Shown: positions 1 through 11,787 of the stretch, piece after piece | Position numbering within the stretch: the first letter of the stretch is position 1 | Layout of the letters: each line of letters starts with the position of its first letter | Assembly: GCA_963580455.1 (NCBI GenBank) | Contig: OY756963.1 | Location: forward strand, 16,325,555-16,389,554 | Length of the DNA: 64,000 nt | DNA from: Euonymus europaeus | Lineage: Eukaryota; Streptophyta; Magnoliopsida; Celastrales; Celastraceae | Direction of reading: 5' to 3' | Translations under genes and position numbers: made by a program | The notes under the pieces: model-generated | The model's input: only the letters and a program-made list of their open reading frames with translations | What the model was told of the DNA's origin: nothing | Database searches by the model: none

Positions 1-86
1 CTTCTTAATCTTTCATCTCTGTTATAAGTAGATCTGGATTGTGTAATCTTTGAATGAATAAACATATTAGCTTCAAAGCTCTTTAT
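1..86 (+). repeat. 5' LTR, right-hand part only
   Basis: Direct repeat of 4451-4536, 85 of 86 bases identical. The left part of this LTR lies before the window. The exact right boundary is uncertain by one or two bases because the primer-binding site overlaps the shared T at 86. Confidence 0.9.
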
Positions 87-97
87 GGTATCGGAGC
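86..97 (+). other. tRNA-Met-type primer-binding site of Copia element
   Basis: TGGTATCGGAGC directly follows the 5' LTR. It differs at one position from the usual plant Copia site TGGTATCAGAGC, complementary to the 3' end of initiator tRNA-Met. The gypsy element at 45101 uses almost the same sequence (45561-45571). Confidence 0.8.
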
Positions 98-130
98 ACT
101 ATCTCCAACGAGTGTGGTTCCTCATCTGCC

Positions 131-3100
131 ATGGCTACTTCGTCTTCTTCTTCCCTTGCAACTACTGTCGCAGTTTCTTCCATTGTATCTTCTCCTTCAG
201 TACATGCTATTTCACCAATTCCCATTAAACTTACAGCTACCAATTTTGCTGCCTGGAGACTTCAATTTCTCTCTTTACTTCGAGCTTATGGTCTTCTTGG
301 ATATGTTGATGGATCCAAAATCTGTCCATCCAAACCTACTGCTCTTGATGATGATTCTATCTCTACTTCCTATCTTTTGTGGCAAAGTCAAGATAATTTT
401 ATTTTGCATGCTATTGTGGCTTCCATTGATGGTACAGTCTTACCACTGCTTGGCGATGTTAGCACTAGTGCTACTGCCTGGCAAAAAGTTCACAGCCTGT
501 TCGCCAATACTTCCAGATCTCGCATTCTTCAACTCAAATCACAGCTTTCTCATTGTATTAAAGGCACCAAAGCCGTTGCTGAATATCTTCAAGAAGTGAA
601 GTTTATTGCTGATGAATTGGCCCTTGTTTCACATTCTGTACCAGAGGATGATTTAACCCTCTATATCCTGGAAGGTCTTCCAGAAGAGTTTGCCAGTATT
701 GCTGGCTCTATCCAAACTCGTGAAAACCCCTTTACCTTTGCTGAGCTCAAAGATGTTCTGGTTGCTCATGAGGCTTTTCTGAATCGGCATGTCACAACTC
801 AACAATCTCAAGTTATTACGGCTAATTACTCTAACCGGTCCTCTACCTCTCAGTATGCCTCCAATGGCAATTATTCTCAAGGACGTGGTTCTCGAAGTTC
901 TTGGCAACAGGGTGTTCGTGGTCCTGGAAATGGTGGTCGTTCTTTTTCTCAGGGAGGACGTGGTCGTGGCTATTCTCGTATTATTTGTCAGTTGTGTGAA
1001 AAACCTGGACATCCTGCAAATAAATGTCGCAAGCTCAAACAATTTGCTGCTAATGTCCCTTCCTCTCAACCTTCCATCAACTATGCTAGCAACCAGCCTT
1101 TATCTACTACCTCCACCAACACTCAACAATGGCTGCTTGACTCTGGGGCCAGTCATAATATCACCTCTGATATTACAAATGTGACCACTGCATCCGACTA
1201 CCAAGGCTCGGATGAGGTTATCCTAGGCAATGGTTCAGGTTTGCCTATTTCTCACATTGGTCACACTACTCTTCACACACAATCACTACCACTTCATCTT
1301 AAAAATATCTTATGTGTTCCTCTTATGAATAAAAATTTGATTTCTATTCATGAACTAACCAAACAAAATAATGTCTTTGTTGAGTTCTTTCCATTTCATT
1401 GTGTTATTAAGGCACAGGACACTGGCCGCACATTAGCCCTGGGACGCTGCATTGATGGCATCTACCACTTGGACTCCTCTACGGTTCAATGTTACAATTC
1501 TACTACCCGCAGTTCCGCTTCTAAGTCTAGTCTTGATACTTGGCACTCTAGATTGAGACATCCTTTTGCATCTATTTTGTCAACTATTTTCAAAACAGTT
1601 GCTTTGCCATGTACCTCTAAACATCTAACTCCTTGTACTGCTTGTGTTTTGAATAAACATCATAAACTTCCTTTCGGTACTTCCACGATTTCTAGTTCGT
1701 GTCCTCTTCATGTCATTTATAGTGACGTATGGGGTCCTGCCCCCGTTCAATCAATTGATGGTTATTCTTATTACATTATCTTTGTTGATCATTTCACTAG
1801 ATATACTTGGCTATATCCCATTCATAAGAAGTCTGATGTTCATACATTATTTATTCAATTCAAAACTACGGTGGAAAAACAATTTCAAAATTCCATTAAA
1901 ATTATGTATACTGACAATGGTGGAGAGTTTTTAAAATTAAAATCCTATTTTCTTCAAGAAGGTATTGCTTGGTATACTTCTCCTCCTCATATTCCTCAAC
2001 ATGTAGCATTGGCTGAACGTAAACATCGCCATTTGAGTGAAATGGCCCGCACTTTACTTCACACAGCCAATCTTCCTTTTTCTTTTTGGAGTTTTGCCTT
2101 TCAAACTGCAGCCTATTTAATCAATCGTCTTCCGTTATCCACTACTTCTCCTCAAACTCCATTTCATCTTCTATTTCATACTGATCCGAACTATCTTAAA
2201 CTTCGTATCTTTGGTTATGCCTGCTTTCCATGGTTACGCCCTTATACCACTCATAAGCTTCAACCTCGTTCTCGTCAATGTATTTTCGTTGGTTACTCCA
2301 TTCACCAAAGTGCTTACAAATGTTTTGATCCTTCTACTCAGAAACTCTATTCTTCTCGACATGTCATTTTCATGAACATAGTTTTCCTTCTTATGTCTCT
2401 TCTCCATGTTCACCTTCTTGTGTTAATGAAACCAATAGCTCTAATTGTGCTTCTCTCATTGTGCTTCCACCTTCTCAATCTCCTGTTTCAGATCCTTCTC
2501 AACCTTCTGTTCCAGATTCTTTTCTCCAAACTGAGCCTATCTCCGTATCTGCATCTGCTCAAATTCCATCGCTGCTTCTCGATTCTCAACCTGATTTTTC
2601 TCGTGTTCCATCTAATTCTTTCACTTGTCCACCTAACTCCACCTCTAGCATTCATCCTATGACTACCAGGTCAAAGAATAACATACACAAACCTAAACAG
2701 CTTCATCTTACCACTGCTCATCCTCTTCCTTCTCTTCCTGAACCCCGATCTGTTAAATCTACCTTAGCTAATCCCAAATGGAAAGCAGCTATGCAAGAAG
2801 AATTTTCTGCTTTACAGGCTCACTCCACCTGGACCTTAGTTCCAGCTCAGTCTCACATGCGTCCCATAGGCTCCAAATGGATTTTCAGAATTAAATATCA
2901 TCCCGATGGTACTATCTCTCGTTATAAAGCGCGCTTGGTTGCTCAAGGCTTCTCTCAACGACCCGGCTTGGACTATCACAATACCTTTAGTCCCGTAATT
3001 AAACCAGCTACCATCAAAACTGTTCTAACACTTGTTGTCTCGCAGGGCTGGTTCTTACATCACCTAGATATTAATAATGCATTTCTTAATGGTGTTCTTT

Positions 3101-4334
3101 CTGAGACTGTTTATATGCGTCAACCTCGAGGGTTTGAAGATCCAACTCATCCGCACCATGTTTGTAAGCTTCATAAGTCCATAAATGGCCTCAAACAAGC
3201 TCCACGGGCGTGGTATACGGCCCTACATGATTATCTTCTTCAACTTGGGTTCCACAATTCTCAGGCTGATTCGTCTCTATTTACACTTTCTCATGATCAT
3301 CAATTAATGTATATTTTAGTATATGTTGATGACCTTATCCTTGCATGTTCTCATGAAACTCTTCTTAGCAGGATTATCAAAGCCTTGTCTGACGCATTTT
3401 CTCTCAAAGATCTAGGCGATTTATCTTATTTTCTAGGGGTTCAAGTCACTTCTACCGCCACGGGACTCCTACCTCCTAGCAGAAATATATTCATGATCAT
3501 CTAGATCGTACCGGAATGTCTGGTGCTAAAAGTGTTACTACCCCACTGCCTGCTCAATTTCGTATTTCCTCCACCGATGGCACTCCACTTTCAGACCCCA
3601 CTGAATATCGTCAGATCCTTGGGAGTCTTTAGTATCTCAGTTTGACTCGCCCTGATCTTCAATTTGCTGTAAATCGGATGGCTCAATTTATGCATACTCC
3701 TACTGATATCCATTGGTCCCTTCTGAAGCGTCTTCTTCGTTATTTAAAAGGCACTCATAATTTCGGCACCTCCATCATCAAGTCTTCCAATCTGCAACTT
3801 CGGGCATATTCTGATTCTGATTGGGCTGGCAATCCTGATGACCGGTCTTCCACTTCTGCCTATATTGTGTTTCTTGGATCCACCCCAATATCTTGGAAAT
3901 CCCAAAAGCAACGCGCAATTGCTCGCTCCCCAACTGAAGCGGAGTATCGTGCTCTTGCTTCCACTGCCTCTGAAGTCATGTGGTTACAACATCTACTTTC
4001 TGAACTTCGCTGGTCTTCTCAATCACCTCCTATCATCTATTGTGACAACCAGGGAGCTACTAATTTGAGTCAAAATCCTGTTCTTCACTCACGTATGAAG
4101 CATATAGCTCTGGATATTCACTTTGTGCGTCGTCTTGTTAATCAAGGAAAACTATCAGTGCAAAAAATTTCAACGAATGACCAGCTCGCTGATTTGATGA
4201 CCAAATCTCTTCCAAAGAGGCGCTTCTTAGATCTCTGTTTCAAGATCGGCGTCACTCAAGTTCCCCCTCTCTTGAGGGAGGGTAAAAAGGAAGACAATTC
4301 CAGCTCAGCCTATATCAATAATTCAACTCAATAA
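131..4334 (+). pseudogene. Copia gag-pol polyprotein, broken in three places
   Basis: The frame opens with ATG at 131. In order it encodes a UBN2-type Gag, a CCHC knuckle (CQLCEKPGHPANKC, about residue 286), a protease motif (LLDSGASHNIT, about 334), a GAG-pre-integrase (TWHSRLRHP), an integrase core (DVWGP, then DNGGEF), reverse transcriptase (YVDD near 3320) and RNase H (DSDWAG, then CDNQGA). The frame shifts near 2372, consistent with loss of one base. It shifts again near 3470-3485. An in-frame TAG at about 3630 replaces a residue in the RT/RNase H connection. No full-length product can be made. The near-identical LTRs show the copy is young, so the lesions are recent or it was mobilised in trans. 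Confidence 0.92.
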
Positions 4335-4536
4335 ATGTAATTTAGGCCCACTTGTTTATCTTATTAGGTAGACAACAGTAAGTTGTCTTTTCTTGTCTGT
4401 AGCCGTTTCTCTTGTCATCTCTTGTTTATAGTCGTTCCTCTTTTCTTGTTCTTCTTAATCTTTCATCTTTGTTATAAGTAGATCTGGATTGTGTAATCTT
4501 TGAATGAATAAACATATTAGCTTCAAAGCTCTTTAT
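4281..4536 (+). repeat. 3' LTR of Copia element
   Basis: The right end is fixed by the match to bases 1-86. The left end is placed just after a purine-rich tract (GAGGGAGGG, about 4274-4282), by family convention, and is uncertain by a few bases; a clean TG start is not visible, so the boundary may carry a small mutation. The RNase H frame runs on into this LTR and stops at 4334. Confidence 0.7.
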
Positions 4537-4540
4537 ATAG

Positions 4541-5675
4541 TCGATGGAACCATCGACGACTACTTGTCGCTCCAATGCTCATGTTGCTATTTTTTCATCA
4601 ATGGTTTTCATATCTGCTTTTGTTTTTGCCTTTTTTTTCTCTCCCTTTCATTGACGTTATATAAGAGGAGGCAGAAAGATTGAATAGTCCCCGATTTGTT
4701 TTGAAGAATATCTATACTTATAACAATTTTATGATTAAATCTATACAAAATAGATTTATTTTTAATTTTCGGTTGAATGAACGACTCTTAAATTAAAATA
4801 TATTTTATATCTAAAATGAAGTTTTTAGTAAAAGAAATTTGGGGGCTCCTATGGCTTACTTTAGAGATTTTTTGGAGTACTAAAATTTTTAAAAATTATA
4901 TCTGTATTGCGACTAAGGGTGCGGAGTATGTCTCTAACAGGCAATCAATTCTACTCTTTTTCCAAATCGACTCGTCGTTTTCTCTTATTGAAAGATAAAG
5001 AGTCAAGTGATTTGTTGGTGCTATGATGGAAGAAAAAATTTATGCCTTGTGTAGTGTCTGTGGAATTTTCGCAGGTGAAAGGATTATTTTTGGTGAAGCA
5101 TTGATTGTCAGATTTGTTGTTTCTTCTCGAATTAGTGGGTCTTTGACCAAAGTTTTTTAGCTAAGCTCTTAGTTTGGCGTCATTGAGTCCAAAGTTTGTA
5201 ATCGTCAGATTTCTTGCATTTCTTCTCAAATTAGTGGGTCTGTGACCAAAGTTTGTAAGCCAAGTTCTTGGTTTGGTGTCATTGAGATAAGTGTGTAAGC
5301 TAATACTATGACAAAATCCTTTAAACAGTTTAGACAAAATTCTGGACATCAACAACACTGAGCAAAAACCTCAATCATCATATATGTGGCTCAAGTGCAA
5401 TGTGGTTATCATGATAAAGAAGAATTAATAAGAAGTGATGACAAGAACTTTCAAAGTTTCTAAAATCCTTCTCCAGAAAATGATTATTACAATTATTAAA
5501 GACATTGAGGTATGATCGATCTTCAAAGTTCAAACCAAAAGCGAAAAATCACAACTGTCTCATCCTCTTCTTTTTCATATCATCAATTTACCCATGAGTG
5601 TAGTCATCAACATGGTTCTTTTTCAGACCAAAAATGTCTCATTTACCTAATGCAGAATACTACGATATTGATCAC
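4541..5675. other. AT-rich intergenic stretch, no gene recognised
   Basis: No reading frame here resembles a known family. It contains an 8-bp-arm hairpin at 4540-4557 (GTCGATGG / CCATCGAC) right at the end of the Copia LTR and a two-copy tandem repeat at 5107-5290. The MULE at 5685 is inserted at its right edge. Confidence 0.6.
5107..5290. repeat. two-copy tandem repeat, about 97-bp unit
   Basis: Unit one starts at 5107 and unit two at 5204. Both contain AATTAGTGGGTCT, TGACCAAAGTTT and TTTGGTGTCATTGAG-like blocks in the same order, with scattered substitutions and a few small indels. There is no coding signal. Confidence 0.75.
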
Positions 5676-5684
5676 TAATCCAAA
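5676..5684. repeat. 9-bp target duplication, left copy
   Basis: TAATCCAAA flanks the left MULE end and is repeated exactly at 13086-13094 beyond the right end. Confidence 0.85.
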
Positions 5685-5731
5685 CAGTAGTGCTAGGTAG
5701 CCCACCAGTTAATGGCCTATGGTGGCCCATG
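5685..5731. repeat. MULE terminal inverted repeat, left
   Basis: Aligns without gaps to the complement of 13039-13085. The best block is GTAGCCCA at 5697-5704. Identity over 47 positions is about two thirds, indicating an old insertion. Confidence 0.75.
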
Positions 5732-6285
5732 TCTAGCAGGTGACTCAGCACATGAGTGGCGTTTTTGAAAATCAAAAAAATCAGATCAAAACCCAATACT
5801 ACACTGACATTTGAGAGGGAAAATATCACCTCAGTGTCACTCCTCACTCGTCAATCCTAGTTCCAGAACAGAAATTCGTCTGACGATATCAGTCCGACCG
5901 GCCGATCAAACCACGACTAGCGCGGCGACGAAGTTCCGTTCAGGATTAACTAAGATTAGCTTTTGTCGAGGAGACGAGGGTACAAAACACCAGGTTACCT
6001 TCTTCCCCGCATCGATTTGGAGCTATTCGCATTATCAGGAACCCTGGAACCCTATCTCCTTCTTCTTCATTATACACATACGGCATGACTATTCCCTGCA
6101 AGAGTCGAGTCCATTAAATCAAGGTATTCCATTTGTTCATGTTTGTTGTTGAAATAAGTTTTGGATTACAGTTTTATGAATTTTGTATATGGGGATTGTT
6201 TCACTATAGAAAGTAGTTCTGGATTTGTGTGTTGATTCCGTTCTGGATGGGTATGACAATCCCAACATGTGTGAATGAACATGGA

Positions 6286-6392
6286 ATTCCATTGTTAATA
6301 ACAATGGAATATGTATATGCCATTGATTTTAATAATGGAATTGAAATGCCGTTAGTAAAAATCAATGGCATATATCTATTCCATTGATTTTC
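6286..6392. repeat. palindrome cluster 1 inside MULE
   Basis: 6286-6310 is a perfect palindrome with 12-bp arms (ATTCCATTGTTA and its complement) around one base. A looser pair follows: AAAATCAATGG near 6358 and its complement CCATTGATTTT near 6382. It lies just upstream of the Ulp1-like coding region. Confidence 0.8.
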
Positions 6393-7490
6393 AATGTGTA
6401 ATTGGCATGCAATTTGATAAATTTAATGGGATATCGAATGAAATAAGATGCTAAGTTATTTTTCCACAAATTTCATAGGTAAAGAATATGGCAAAACGAA
6501 AGAAAAGCACACCAAAAAAGAAGATGGTTAAGGTGGCAAAACTAAGGAAAGCCAGCCCAAAAAAGAAGAAGGTTAAGGTGGAGAAGAAAGCAATCTACCC
6601 ACTGCAATACAAATCTAATATGGAGAGTATTGGAAAATTGATCACAAGCTTAAAATTCATAGGAGAACATCTGGAATTGCTGAAGAAAACACCTTTCTAG
6701 CACATCTTCAAACAATGGATTGGGACAGTAACAACTGTCAAGCTTAGGAAAATTGATGAGAACCTTTGTGCAATCATAAATACGTATGATGTCCGTGAAG
6801 AAGCTTTTATTTTGGCGAAAAAGAGGTTCGACTCTCTGAACATGATGTGGCTCTCGTTTTTGATGTTTCTTCGGGTAATGAATTGATGAATTTGGCACGA
6901 CAACCTAAGCTAGAACACCTAGACTTTGTTAGGGATAGATTCAAAGATGAGAAGATCATCAGATCTAGAAACATAAAAATAGCTCTGTCAAAAACAATGG
7001 CAGGTTGTACGAAGAATGACGCAATTGATGTGGCAAGACTGCTCACCCTATATATCTGTTTAACGCTGTTCTTCTCGACAAGAGGTGATACTTTTCCGTG
7101 GACTTTAATTCAGTATGTCTACAATATGGATGAAATGAGGAAGTATAATTGGTCGCGCGCAATAGCTAGCTACATGATGGAATCAATTAAGAAGTATGCA
7201 GGCAATCCTGTAAAAGTCACTGGGTGTGTTTGTGTATTGACGGTAAGACATTGACATTAATTAACAAATTAAATTTTAACCTACTGTTGTTATTAATTAC
7301 CTAATTTTAGCTTCTCTTGCAGTATTGGTTTTACGAACATACGACAATCTTCAACGATTGACGAGTCAATATTCCCAAGATTCCTCAAATGGAACTCGAA
7401 GAAGTGGCCAAGAAAAGATTTTGATAAAATATACATTGCGACGCTAAAAAAATCATAGGTAAAATGTTTAAAAATCCTCTAGCATTGTAT

Positions 7491-7516
7491 ATTCCATTTG
7501 TAATTAACAATGAAAT
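7491..7516. repeat. degenerate palindrome in Ulp1-like gene intron
   Basis: ATTCCATTTG at the left and a matching CAATGAAAT-like arm at the right, related to the perfect palindromes at 6286, 9142 and 10552 in the same MULE. Confidence 0.5.
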
Positions 7517-7655
7517 TAATTTATGAATTGACCTCGCAGGTACACGAGGATGAGTTGCAGTCTAGTGATATAGAGGACAGACTACGTGCTCCTAATTATG
7601 TGCCTTCTGAAACATTTGAGGTCAATGTTGAAGTCGATGGGAATCCCATTGAAGG

Positions 7656-7790
7656 AAATACAGGTCATCATATTGAACAACGTGCTGGAGAATGTATTGA
7701 ACAAGAAGTTGGGGGATCTATTGAACAGCTTGTTGAGGACGCTGTTGAACAAGCTGTTGGGGACCCTATTGAAGACCCGGTTGGGGATGC
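7656..7790 (+). repeat. degenerate tandem repeat in acidic region of Ulp1-like gene
   Basis: The translated stretch repeats a short motif (HIEQRAG, CIEQEVG, SIEQLVE, AVEQAVG, PIEDPVG) about every 10 residues. The unit is about 30 bp, kept in frame, and drifts in sequence. It sits in the low-complexity linker before the protease domain. Confidence 0.7.
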
Positions 7791-8838
7791 AAATAATGTA
7801 CCTGTTGAGAATGATGTGAACGATGCTAACGGGGCAAAGTTGAACATTGCACATGAAGGGGAAACTGCAAATGACAATGCTGATATGATGGATGCTGATA
7901 TGAAGGATGATTTGCTCTGTCTAGCACAGATATGGCATCCAATAACGTAAGATACAAGACTATGTACGTACTACACTTTATTCATCATTCAATATACATA
8001 ACGAGTCTAATTAATTGATAATGCAGGTCATCGATTCATATAGTGAGATATTAATGCTGAGCAAGAAAGAAACAGTGGAAGACACCCAACAGAATAAACT
8101 TGGGAAATCAATTGCATTTACGAGTAGTAGTATGGTAAGTCATACAATACATATGTATAAATGAATTAAAACAATAGTTTTTTGTTGATTTTTTTTTTAA
8201 TTTTCAGGCCTTCCTTCGGAGGAGAAAAATCAATGCATTCAAAAAGAACATCACAGACAAAGCTATTGAGGTGCATAATGAATACAGATACCTCTTTTTC
8301 CCTATCCATGCCAAGGGCAACAAAAACAGTACAAATCATTGGACTTTACTGGTGCGAGACACATGGGATGGAACATTGAAGCATTACAACTCGTTGCTGC
8401 CAAGGAATAAGAATGCGAGAGATCCTTACCTAAAAGATGCAACTGACTTTGTAAGCCACATCTCATCAACTAACCCTGAAAAATGATGTTTATTTTTAAT
8501 TTTATTTATTTATTTTATTTCAGATATTCCACTACAACAGCTTGATGCCAGACCAACTTAAATGCATACCAAAAGGTAACATCACTGTTATTGATTCGCC
8601 ACAACAGAGGTCGGGGAGGTATGTAACATCTGATTATTGACCATTAAGTCACATTTAACTTTGGCACCTCAGCTATCTGTTTTATTCTTATGCCAGCTTG
8701 GACTGTGGTATATTTGTCATGTTTATCATGGATTCAATCTTCAAAAACATGACTGTCCCAAACGTCATTACACCGGATGACATTGCAAGGTACAGATCAA
8801 ATATTCTGCATGACTTTTTGAATGACTCGGGCCGTTGA

Positions 8839-9640
8839 TGGAATGAAAATGTTTACAAGGCAACCATGATGTTATCGACGCGAGCTGTAGCTGCGGAGTA
8901 GAAGCTGAATCTACCAACTTTAAATTTTAAAGCACTAAAGACGTTGACGTGTATGCACTTTTTATATGCACTTTTGGATCTGATTCAAAATGACGTTTTG
9001 TATATGTTTGAATCGGTTAATCAGTTGTGAACTGTATTAATATAATAGTCCACTGATATTGATGAATGGAATATATGGTTATGGTTAACCTTATCAGTTT
9101 ATCCAATTGAATGAATGTTGTAATCAGTGGGATGAGTGATGATTCCATTGATAATAATCAATGGAATATTTTATTCCATTGATTATTAACAATGGATTAT
9201 GTTTAATCCATTCATTAAAAACAATGGGATCTCAAAAAAATCCCACGTGACTGCCATTAATTAATTTATGTATCTTCTGCTCAATATGAAACAAATAGAT
9301 GACGCATTAAACTAAAAACAAAATATTACATAAATGTCATTGTCAAACTAAGACCATCCTTACACATAATAAGAAATACAAAATACAAATTCATGAATTC
9401 CGTTTGATTAAATGGATGATAATGGACTCCATCCTCGCCATACTTGAAACTGTAATTGATCATCCTTCCTGTAAAAACATAAGTAATCAAATCATCCTTC
9501 ATGTATTCAAAAAAGCGGCGATAAAATTCAACTAATTAAAAAAAAGCTACAAAAAAATGTATACCGATATATCATCCAGGCCAATAGACATCTCTATCGC
9601 TGAGATAGTAGCCTCCGAATTTCCTTTGGCCTCACGTTTC
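8839..9640. other. MULE spacer between the two convergent genes
   Basis: No coding signal. It holds the 3' flanks of both genes and palindrome cluster 2 (9142-9230). Confidence 0.6.
9142..9230. repeat. palindrome cluster 2 inside MULE
   Basis: 9142-9167 has 11-bp arms ATTCCATTGAT and its complement around a 4-base loop. A second ATTCCATTGATTATTAA copy with a CAATGGA arm starts at 9173, and a third, weaker AATCCATT / AATGGGA pair follows. Confidence 0.8.
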
Positions 9641-9892
9641 CTCTTCATAAAAAATCCTTCCTAACACACCGAGGACGCCCTTTTGTTCGTTTGAGTACTG
9701 GATCCTTAACATTTGAAACTGGCATCAAGCAATCAGCGGATGAGTGTGCAATGGCCTTAGTTTCATTTTCCAGCCAATATTTCAATGATTTGTACTTGGA
9801 ATCGCATGTTGCAGCAAATTCCGCGACATTTGTAAACAATGTGCAAAGCTCATCATAACGATGCCGCTCCGTTGTTGCAATCCATCCATCAT

Positions 9893-9949
9893 ACGAGAGT
9901 GACATCTCCACAAGAGAGTGACATCTTCACACGAGAGTGACATCTCCTC
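9893..9949. repeat. three-copy 19-bp tandem repeat in transposase
   Basis: GAGAGTGACATCT is repeated three times at about 19-bp spacing, with C/A and C/T differences. Three units total 57 bp, so the expansion keeps frame. It lies just after the SWIM finger. Confidence 0.8.
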
Positions 9950-10510
9950 AAATCTTTCCTCCACTTGTCACATATGTACTTCTCTGGAAGTAAATAATGA
10001 CCCATACGAACCAACACAACAATGGCATGCGTACAAAACATTCCTCTAAATTCAAATTTACAACACACACAATTCACTGACAAAGTAGCTTCCTCCCACA
10101 TCACCTTGAATATAACTTTCTTCCTACAATTCTCTCCATTTGCAATGTCCTCCTATACATTGAAAGCTGTAAAATCAGAAATGGACTCAATAGACAAAAT
10201 CTCACGGTAAACCATCCCACATAACTCATTCTGAAACTCCTTAAACTTCGATTCAGTGTATAACTTCTGAATTTGCTTTTTCATATCGAAAGAGGTCACC
10301 CATTGCAGCTGCTTGTTAAATGAATTGAAATCGGCAAGAGTTTCTTTCTCAACCTTGTCTCTCAATGAGTTGTTAGATTGCTTGACAAACTGCTTCAATG
10401 TTGTTTTGGAGTGCACATACCTATCAAAAAATGCATTAATACTCTCACTCCTCTGAGTTGTTGACATCCCTGATAAGTAAATATGGCAATGAAATCATCA
10501 ATCATTTAAC

Positions 10511-10640
10511 ATTCCATTGATTAATATCAATGGATCCATTGAATATAAAAACCATTGATATTAATCAATGGAATATAAAAACCATTTATATTAATCAATG
10601 AAATTACAAAATCCATTTATTAAAATAAATGAATCTTTCC
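10511..10640. repeat. palindrome cluster 3 in transposase intron
   Basis: ATTCCATTGATTAATATC with a matching TCAATGGA arm (10511-10534), then CCATTGAT / ATCAATGG arms around a 4-base loop (10552-10571), then two weaker copies (ACCATTTATATTAATCAATG, AATCCATTTATTAAAATAAA region). All fall in the intron between the exons ending near 10642 and starting near 10467. Confidence 0.8.
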
Positions 10641-11725
10641 ATTAAAAAACATAATACAAATGCTGATAATTACATAAGATACCTGCCCATAATGTTTTCT
10701 TCATGTATATTGGAACCCACTTCACCCTATCCAAATACAAAGAGGCCAACCAACTATTGTTTTCCAACTGAAATGTCGAAACCATCGAATTCCATCCACA
10801 TTCAAACTCATGTATGGTATGGGAGTCGAAAACAACATTCCCCAAAGCAACAATTATGCGATTGTATTCCTTGAATGAACCAAGCTTCTCAAGAACTTTC
10901 TTCAAAATATGCCATAAACACCACCTATGTCTAGCATTAGGGAAAACGATCTCAATTGTATTTTTCATAGCTCTATCTTGATCCGTTATTATTCCTCGTG
11001 GAGCAACACCATACATACATGTCAGCCATGTTGTAAACAACCAAGTAAATGTCTCGGTAGTTTCATTAGAAACCAGACCACACCCAAGTAATGTGGACTG
11101 ACCGTGATGATTCACTCCCACAAAAGGAGCGAATGACATGTCGTACTTATTTGTCAAATACGTAGCATCAAAAGTGATAACATCACCAAATTCACGAGCA
11201 GCAGCCCTACTACGAGGATCAGCCCAAAAAACACTACTTAACCTCCCTTCCTCATCACAATCTATCAAAGAAAAAAAAACCCTTATTCTTAGATTGCATC
11301 TTAGCAAAATAATTCTGTATTGCAATAGCATCACCCACACCCATTCGCATCCGCCTAACTTTGGCAATCAGATTACGAGTGTCCTTTTGCAAGAAAGTTC
11401 AATTCTCATGACCTCTAGCAGCAATAACTTGTGCACTATGACTCTTATTTGGCCTAATCCTAACAATATCATTTATGATTAACTGCCTCTGAACATGAGC
11501 ATTAATCTCCCTATTACATATAAAAAAATCTAGACATACTAGGGCTCAATGGATGATTATGCTCATCCTCAAATATAGTAATCTCCCATTTATCCCCTAA
11601 TAGTGCACGACATCTTAGCCTAGCAAAACATCCAATCTTCTATGAGGAACGATGGTTTCTAACATTCTTTGATCGACTGATTGCCTGACATTCAAAACCA
11701 GAGAACCAAACATCAAATGAAAATT

Positions 11726-11787
11726 CTAATCCATTGTTTAAAACAATATATTATTAAATTACATTGATTATTACAAATGGAATACTC
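11726..11787. repeat. palindrome cluster 4 in transposase intron
   Basis: Degenerate copies: AATCCATTGTTTAAAACAAT and ATTGATTATTACAAATGGAA. Same family as clusters 1-3 but more diverged. Confidence 0.55.

Larger units (their letters stand above)
1..4536 (+). mobile_element. Copia LTR retrotransposon, 5' end outside window
   Basis: The first 86 bases match 4451-4536 with a single difference (position 19 versus 4469), so the window opens inside the 5' LTR and the 3' LTR closes the element near 4536. A primer-binding site of the tRNA-Met type follows the 5' LTR at 86-97. The internal region carries gag, protease, integrase, reverse transcriptase and RNase H in Copia order. The short LTR (about 256 bp) and compact polyprotein suggest the Ale group; that assignment is inference. 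The target duplication cannot be checked because the left end is outside the window. Confidence 0.93.
6488..8838 (+). pseudogene. MULE-borne Ulp1-like (C48) cysteine protease gene
   Basis: The protein starts with a basic K-rich stretch (MAKRKKSTPKKK). It then follows the plan of plant transposon-borne Ulp1-like proteins: an N-terminal region (DVALVFDVSSG), an acidic repeat region, and a C-terminal C48 protease domain. The protease end looks intact across three exons (about 8209-8451, 8523-8619, 8698-8838): NHWTLLV with the histidine, WDGTLKHYNS, a glutamine in SPQQ, and SLDCGIFVMF with the catalytic cysteine; stop TGA at 8836. The N-terminal half is broken by an in-frame TAG at 6698-6700, a frame change near 6820-6840 and another near 7345. 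Introns use GT-AG. By family the enzyme would cleave SUMO or SUMO precursors; activity of this copy is doubtful. Confidence 0.82.
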
